This document shows positions 5,173 to 9,807 of a DNA stretch of 9,807 nt, in pieces (positions within the stretch are counted from its first letter, which is position 1; every line of letters begins with the position of its first letter). The notes under the pieces are model-generated. The model saw nothing but the letters and a program-made list of their open reading frames with translations, made no database searches and was not told the origin of the DNA. Both the position numbers and the translations under genes were made by a program. Source of the stretch: an uncultured Flammeovirgaceae bacterium (GTDB lineage: Bacteria > Bacteroidota > Bacteroidia > Cytophagales > Cyclobacteriaceae); the NCBI GenBank assembly GCA_937138955.1, contig CAKZPJ010000553.1, forward strand, positions 1-9,807, in the 5' to 3' direction.

Positions 5173-8100
5173 ATGAAGCAAGCCATTTTTTTCATATTAG
5201 TCTTTTTATCTATCCCTGGCTTTTCTCAAGAATACCTCGCCCAAGCTGTTCCTGAGCGAATGTATCAGAACGGAGTAGATCTGCTGGAAAAGAAGAAATT
5301 TAGTGCAGCTCGAGAAACTTTTGAACAGTATTTAGCAAAGGTCCCCGACGGGGCTCACGCTACCGAAGCGCAGTATTATGCGGCTTATTCAGCGGTAAGA
5401 CTGTACAACCAGGATGGCGAAGCTCGACTAGCCGAATTCATGCGAGAACATAGTAGCCACCCGAAGGCTCTGCGAGCTAATTATGAATTGGGAAATTTTT
5501 ACTTCAATGAGCAGCGCTATGATAAAGTGATTGAGTATTTTGGGCAAACCGATACGCGCAACTTATCACTTACCGACGAAGAAGTTAGGAATTTCAAACT
5601 AGGGTACGCCTATTTTACCAAACAGCAATTTGAAGAAGCCCAGCCGTTGTTCAATTTGCTAAAGAAGAGCAATAATCCTTACCAGAGTGCTGCGCATTAC
5701 TACGCGGGGTACATTGCCCTAGAAAACGGTAATTTTGAAGAAGCTCTAAAGGACTTACGTCAAATTGAGCAAGATAAATCTTACGGCCGGGCGGTTCCTT
5801 TTTTAATTGCCAATATTCTAAATCAGCAGGAGCGGTACGATCAACTGAAGAGCTACGGTGAAAAAATACTGGAGAGAGAGCAGAAAGAAGTAGCCAACTT
5901 TTCAGAAATCATGTTACTGGTAGGCGAAGCTAACTACCGACAGAAACGCTACGCGGATGCTGAGCCGTTTCTGGAAAGTTATGCTCAGTCGCGCAATCCT
6001 AGCCGAGATATTTCGTATCGCTTAGGCTACGCGCAGTATCAATTAGGAAAAACTGAGGAAGCTATTGAGAATTTGACCAAAGCCGCCGCCGCTCAAGATA
6101 GTATTGGTCAAGTTGCTTCTTTTTACCTGGGCGTGCTGTACACCAATCAAGATAACCTAGAGTACGCCGTTACTGCTTTTGAAACTGCCGCCTATCCGCC
6201 TCAGGCGGACAATCAAAAAAGCTTTGATGATGATATTCGCGAACAATCACTGTTCAATTTGGGTAAAACGCTGTTTGATCGGGAAGAATACGGAAGGGCG
6301 ATACAATCATTTAACCAGTTGAAAGAGGACTATCCACAAACTCGCTTTTCAACCGAAGCTAATAATCTACTCAGCGAAGCGTACCTGTACACCAACAATT
6401 ACACGGAGGCGATGCAATTTATTGAGAGCCTGCCTAATAAAACCCTGCCAGTACGAACCTCTTACCAGCAGGTGAGCTACCGAGCGGGAACTCAAGCCTT
6501 CAACCAACGGCAGTACCGAAAAGCGGTAGAGTTGTTTGACAAGTCGCTGGAGTATTCCATTGACCCAACCTTGGTAGCCGGAGCCAACTTCTGGAAAGGA
6601 GAGGCCTATTCTATCGGGAAGTTTTGGGATAAAGCCATCAACGCTTACGATGCCGTATTCCGCCGATTGAAGGGGAACCGATTGGAAGGAGAAAAAGAAC
6701 TTTATTATACAAAAGCTCAGTACGGAATCGGTTATGCTTACTTCAATACCAAGCAGTATAGTTTGGCTCTACGGCACTTTCAAAACTATGTACAGCAAAG
6801 CACCTTACGAAAAAGCCTGCGTAATCAAGATAAGTTTTATCTATCAGATGCACTGCTACGATTAGCTGACTCATATTACGTTACCAAAAGCTACCAGCAG
6901 GCACTACAAACGTACGATCAGGCCATTCAAGAAGATACTCGAGAGGCGGGCTACGCGTATTATCAAAAAGGGGTGATACAAGGTATTGTGGGTAATCAAG
7001 ATCAGGGAATAAAGGTGCTCGACCAGATGCTGGCTCGTTACCGAGATTCCCCTTACTACGATGATGCGCTATTTCAGAAAGCCCAATTGCAATTGCAAGA
7101 AGGTGACTACCAAAGTGCTACGCAAAGCTTCGGAACACTGCTAGACACGCAGCCTCAAAGTAATTTGGTGCCTTATGCGCTACTAAGGCGAGCATTGGCC
7201 TACTCTAATCAGCAGCGCTATGGGCAAGCTGAGCAGGATTACAAAAGAATTTTAGACAACTATATGGCCCACCCTACCGCCAACTCGGCTATTCTGGGGT
7301 TGCAAGAGGTTACCGCCCAAAGTGGGTCGGCTGACTTTCCTCGCTACTTAGCTCAGTATAAAGAAGCGAACCCCGAAAATGCCAACGTGGCTAGTATCGA
7401 GTATGAATCGGCGAAGAGTCTATACTTTACGCAGAAGTACGATCAGGCGATCCAGCAATTGCAATCTTTCGTAGAGACGTATCCCGATAATGCCAACGTA
7501 CCAGAGGCAAATTATTACACTGGAGAGTCATACTATCGGTCGGGAAAGCTTGATGAAGCATTGGATATCTATTACTCATTAACGACAGTAGAAAATCATC
7601 CACAGAATCAGCGAATTATGCAGCGCATTGCCGAACTGGAAAGTTCGCAGCAAAATTACGCTAACGCCGTTACCTACTTTCAAAAGTTAGCACAGACCGC
7701 TCGTTCCAAAAAACAACAATATAACGCCTGGCAGGGACTGATGACTTCCTACTACCAGCTTGCTCAAGGAAATACTAGTTTGCTAGATTCAGTAGATTAC
7801 TACGCTCAGCAGATACTGGAGCGGGCTAATGTATCTACCAATGCAGCTAATCAGGCCAGCTTGTACCGGGGAAGAGTGGCTTACGAGCAAGGAAATTTAG
7901 ACGAGGCCGAGCCTATTCTGGTAGAATTAGCCAATGTGGCTCCGGATGAGAATGGAGCCGAAGCCCAGTACTTAGCCGCTCGAGTCTACTACGAGCGCGG
8001 TAACTACCAGCAGTCCATTGATACGCTCTACGAACTAAATAAGAAATTTGGAGCTTATGAAGAGTGGTTGGGTCGATCCTTCTTACTGATTGCCGAAAAT

Positions 8101-8316
8101 TACGAGGGAATGGATGAGATGTTTCAGGCCAAGGCTACTCTGAACTCAATTATTGAAAACTCGCCCCAGGAAGATGTAGTCAGAATTGCAAAAGACCGAC
8201 TCGCTGAAATAGAACTGGAAGAAGCGGAGCAGCGACAAGAACAGCAAGCCGCCGATAGTGCTCAGCAAGAGTCTGAAAATGAGATTATTCTAGAAGAGGA
8301 ACCTTCGAATCCTTAG
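5173..8316 (+). CDS. Very large exported tetratricopeptide-repeat protein
   Basis: A 1047-residue protein with a signal peptide (residues 1-19, ending GFSQ) and no lipobox Cys, so it is predicted to be soluble in the periplasm or attached to the envelope through partners. From residue about 28 to 1000 it is nearly all TPR-like helix pairs; I count about 26 by eye, with typical cores such as ANYELGNFYFNEQRYDKVIEYF (shown only as example, positions near 100-120) and the Tyr/Ala/Gly pattern of the family. The last 39 residues (1009-1047) are Glu/Gln-rich and acidic, ending EEEPSNP. TPR solenoids are protein-binding scaffolds; Bacteroidota use exported ones in outer-membrane assembly and type IX secretion, but nothing here names the partner. 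It differs from SprE/PorW-type TPR proteins in lacking a lipobox. ATG 5173 is fixed by the signal peptide. nadD follows 33 nt downstream on the same strand. Confidence 0.88.
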   Translation: MKQAIFFILVFLSIPGFSQEYLAQAVPERMYQNGVDLLEKKKFSAARETFEQYLAKVPDGAHATEAQYYAAYSAVRLYNQDGEARLAEFMREHSSHPKALRANYELGNFYFNEQRYDKVIEYFGQTDTRNLSLTDEEVRNFKLGYAYFTKQQFEEAQPLFNLLKKSNNPYQSAAHYYAGYIALENGNFEEALKDLRQIEQDKSYGRAVPFLIANILNQQERYDQLKSYGEKILEREQKEVANFSEIMLLVGEANYRQKRYADAEPFLESYAQSRNPSRDISYRLGYAQYQLGKTEEAIENLTKAAAAQDSIGQVASFYLGVLYTNQDNLEYAVTAFETAAYPPQADNQKSFDDDIREQSLFNLGKTLFDREEYGRAIQSFNQLKEDYPQTRFSTEANNLLSEAYLYTNNYTEAMQFIESLPNKTLPVRTSYQQVSYRAGTQAFNQRQYRKAVELFDKSLEYSIDPTLVAGANFWKGEAYSIGKFWDKAINAYDAVFRRLKGNRLEGEKELYYTKAQYGIGYAYFNTKQYSLALRHFQNYVQQSTLRKSLRNQDKFYLSDALLRLADSYYVTKSYQQALQTYDQAIQEDTREAGYAYYQKGVIQGIVGNQDQGIKVLDQMLARYRDSPYYDDALFQKAQLQLQEGDYQSATQSFGTLLDTQPQSNLVPYALLRRALAYSNQQRYGQAEQDYKRILDNYMAHPTANSAILGLQEVTAQSGSADFPRYLAQYKEANPENANVASIEYESAKSLYFTQKYDQAIQQLQSFVETYPDNANVPEANYYTGESYYRSGKLDEALDIYYSLTTVENHPQNQRIMQRIAELESSQQNYANAVTYFQKLAQTARSKKQQYNAWQGLMTSYYQLAQGNTSLLDSVDYYAQQILERANVSTNAANQASLYRGRVAYEQGNLDEAEPILVELANVAPDENGAEAQYLAARVYYERGNYQQSIDTLYELNKKFGAYEEWLGRSFLLIAENYEGMDEMFQAKATLNSIIENSPQEDVVRIAKDRLAEIELEEAEQRQEQQAADSAQQESENEIILEEEPSNP
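6195..6209 (+). repeat. Short perfect GC-rich palindrome inside the TPR gene
   Basis: TCCGCCTCAGGCGGA forms a 6-bp stem with a 3-nt loop and lies within the coding frame, encoding part of YPPQADN at about residues 341-347. That is a loop between two TPR helix pairs, slightly longer than neighbouring loops. It resembles the short GC-rich palindromes scattered in some Bacteroidota genomes, but only one copy of this form is in the window. Confidence 0.45.
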
Positions 8317-8349
8317 GGTTTATCTATATCATTTAACTAACGTCCATCG

Positions 8350-8934
8350 TTGAAAGTAGGCTTATTTTTCGGCTCGTTTAATCCCATCCATACGGGGCAC
8401 TTAATTGTAGCTAATGTAGTTCGGCAGCAAGCCGCCCTAGACCAAGTGTGGTTTGTGGTTTCCCCTCAAAACCCATTCAAAAAGCAAAAAGCCCTATTGA
8501 ATGAGGTTGATCGGCTAAGAATGGTGGAGTTGGCAGTAGAAGACAACTTCGACCTTCGGGCTTGCAATGCTGAGTTTAGTATGCCCAAACCTAGTTATAC
8601 GGTGAATACGCTGGCGTACTTAGGCGAACGCTATCCCCAACACCAGTTTTCTTTGATTTTAGGTAGCGATAATCTAACTCACCTACATCGCTGGAAGAAT
8701 GCCAAAGAAATTCTCAGTCATACTCCGGTGCTAGTGTACCCTCGCCCCAACGTAGCTGAAGAAAAAATAAAGGACGAAATTAGAGATCATCCGCATATTA
8801 ATAGAGTAGAGGCACCTTTGCTAGATATTTCGGCCACCTTTATTCGCCGAAGTATCCGGGGCGGACGCTCGGTAAAATATCTAGTGCCCGATTTAGTAGA
8901 AGAATATATTCAAAGTCGAAAGTTGTATTTGTAG
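8350..8934 (+). CDS. nadD: Nicotinate-nucleotide adenylyltransferase
   Basis: A 194-residue cytoplasmic enzyme that joins nicotinate mononucleotide and ATP to give nicotinate adenine dinucleotide and pyrophosphate, the penultimate step of NAD synthesis. The nucleotidyltransferase motif [10 protein letters not shown] is at residues 8-17, with the two His that contact ATP. SPQNPFK at 38-44, [19 protein letters not shown] around 104-122, and the C-terminal [10 protein letters not shown] at 160-169 (the family's ISxTxIR) are all present. The start is TTG: an in-frame stop lies at 8338-8340, no ATG or GTG precedes the catalytic motif, and the first in-frame ATG would start at residue 58 and delete the active site. 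It sits 33 nt after the TPR gene, so co-transcription is likely. Length is a little short compared with E. coli (213) but normal for Bacteroidota. Confidence 0.95.
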   Translation: MKVGLFFGSFNPIHTGHLIVANVVRQQAALDQVWFVVSPQNPFKKQKALLNEVDRLRMVELAVEDNFDLRACNAEFSMPKPSYTVNTLAYLGERYPQHQFSLILGSDNLTHLHRWKNAKEILSHTPVLVYPRPNVAEEKIKDEIRDHPHINRVEAPLLDISATFIRRSIRGGRSVKYLVPDLVEEYIQSRKLYL

Positions 8935-8952
8935 AGGGAAGAGAGAAGAGAG

Positions 8953-8979
8953 AGTTTCTGAAATACGGTTCTAGAAACT
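8953..8979. terminator. Possible bidirectional hairpin between convergent nadD and nhaC-like genes
   Basis: AGTTTCT (8953-8959) and AGAAACT (8973-8979) form a perfect 7-bp stem with a 13-nt loop in the 52-bp gap between two convergent stops. It is AT-rich and has no T-run on either side. The position favours a transcription end or 3'-end stabiliser, but the structure alone is weak. A purine-only run (8933-8954) overlaps it on the left. Confidence 0.35.
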
Positions 8980-8986
8980 GAGCGAG

Positions 8987-9805
8987 TTAGACAATATGCC
9001 CTAATACAAGGTAGATAATACAGGTAACCAATCCGGCAATCAGCGTGTAGGGAAGCTGAGTCATCACGTGAGCCATGTTATTACATTGGGTTGCGGAGGC
9101 CGATAAAACAGTAGCATCTCCGTAGAAGCAAGCGTGGGAGCCGAAAGAGCCCGCACTGATAACTGCTCCGATAGACAACCAAATGTTTACGTCCAAACTC
9201 TGCGCCAAAGGAATAATAATCGGTAGCGATATAGCGTAAACTCCCCAAAATGAACCGGTAGCAAAGGTAATTAGCGCCAGCGATACAAAGGCAATCAGTG
9301 GCAGATATTCCCGGCTAATTAGCGGTGAAACGGTTTCAATTACGTATTGAGTGAGACCCAGTTGTTCGTTAACGTCTTTCAGTACAAATGACATTATCAC
9401 AATAGCCAGCGCGTACAGCATCGTTTTAAAACCCTTGAAAACCCCTTCCATCGCCTGGGTGAAGGACATTACCCGCTGAATTGTGAAAAAGATTACGGTA
9501 AAAACGATGGCAAAGATAATTCCCCGCAGAGCATCAATATCGAAGAATATCGTAGCTCCGATCAAAACCAGGATCGGTAACACAAAGTAGGACAGCTTCG
9601 GAGGTTGATCGGAAACCTCTTCGGGCAATTCCAGGCTGATTGAATCAGAGTTAGGGGGAATTAGTACTCCGGTGGCGGCTCTAGCTTCAGCCTGTTTCAT
9701 GGCTCCCAAAGGCGGAATTACGCTGATAGCAACTAAGGGCACCAAAAGAGCCGCTACCCAGCCGTAGGTAATGTAGGGTATGGCTTGAAGGTAACCGGTA
9801 AGCCC
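8987..9805 (-). CDS. NhaC-type Na+/H+ antiporter, C-terminal part (5' end outside window)
   Basis: The frame stays open to the right edge, so these 272 residues are the C-terminal part of a longer transporter, usually 450-550 residues. A TTG at 9743-9745 is an internal Leu codon, as hydrophobic transporter sequence (YITYGWVAALLVPLVAISVI) continues through it. The family signatures are TFATGSFWGVYAISLPIIIP and, near the end, SFGSHACFYGDATVLSAS followed by NNMAHVMTQLPYTLIAG. These correspond to the GDHxSPISDTTxLSS and HVxTQLPY regions of NhaC and related Na+/H+ antiporters (PF03553). About seven hydrophobic segments are visible, with a polar loop (ARAATGVLIPPNSDSISLEL, extending to SDQPPK) after the first. 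It should exchange Na+ for H+ across the inner membrane. The ion could differ, as this superfamily also contains amino-acid and dicarboxylate exchangers. Confidence 0.82.
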   Translation of the reverse strand, partial: GLTGYLQAIPYITYGWVAALLVPLVAISVIPPLGAMKQAEARAATGVLIPPNSDSISLELPEEVSDQPPKLSYFVLPILVLIGATIFFDIDALRGIIFAIVFTVIFFTIQRVMSFTQAMEGVFKGFKTMLYALAIVIMSFVLKDVNEQLGLTQYVIETVSPLISREYLPLIAFVSLALITFATGSFWGVYAISLPIIIPLAQSLDVNIWLSIGAVISAGSFGSHACFYGDATVLSASATQCNNMAHVMTQLPYTLIAGLVTCIIYLVLGHIV

Positions 9806-9807
9806 TT

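Noticed and set aside
8933..8954. Purine-only run after nadD
   Set aside because: A 22-nt low-complexity stretch next to a weak hairpin; nothing indicates a function beyond chance or a transcript end.

Overview
The window looks like chromosomal DNA of a Bacteroidota bacterium, most likely a marine or soil Cytophagales-type organism. The evidence is a PorP/SprF outer-membrane protein of the type IX secretion/gliding family, a NadD and a DNA polymerase III delta subunit with Bacteroidota-like sequences, starts without Shine-Dalgarno sequences, a TAnnTTTG-type -7 box, and moderate GC content judged by eye. Placement below phylum is inference. No rRNA, tRNA, CRISPR array, insertion sequence or phage gene was seen.

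Layout. At 2-649 (+) is the C-terminal part of a GT-B glycosyltransferase (family 4 type) whose start lies outside the window. It converges on a PorP/SprF-like gene (890-2359, -) that carries an unusual C-terminal SPOR-like domain. The 240-bp gap between them holds two copies of a GC-rich palindromic repeat. A 304-bp divergent promoter region (2360-2663) leads to a DUF819 membrane protein (2664-3920, +), then holA (4008-5030, +). The whole gap between those two genes is a third, full-length copy of the repeat, inverted. A 142-bp gap built around a large interrupted inverted repeat follows, then a very large periplasmic TPR protein (5173-8316, +) and nadD (8350-8934, +), which starts with TTG. 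At the right edge, convergent to nadD, is the C-terminal part of an NhaC-type Na+/H+ antiporter (8987 to the window edge, -).

The genes do not form one pathway. They mix core housekeeping functions (holA for clamp loading, nadD for NAD synthesis), envelope biology (PorP-SPOR, TPR protein, glycosyltransferase) and ion or solute transport (DUF819, NhaC). The TPR gene and nadD are probably one transcript.

I found no convincing new multi-gene system. The points most worth a second look are the PorP-SPOR fusion, the roughly 81-bp palindromic repeat family that also forms the holA leader, the interrupted inverted repeat ahead of the TPR gene, whose arms differ only by G-U-compatible changes in the aligned stem, and a stem-loop directly ahead of the DUF819 start.
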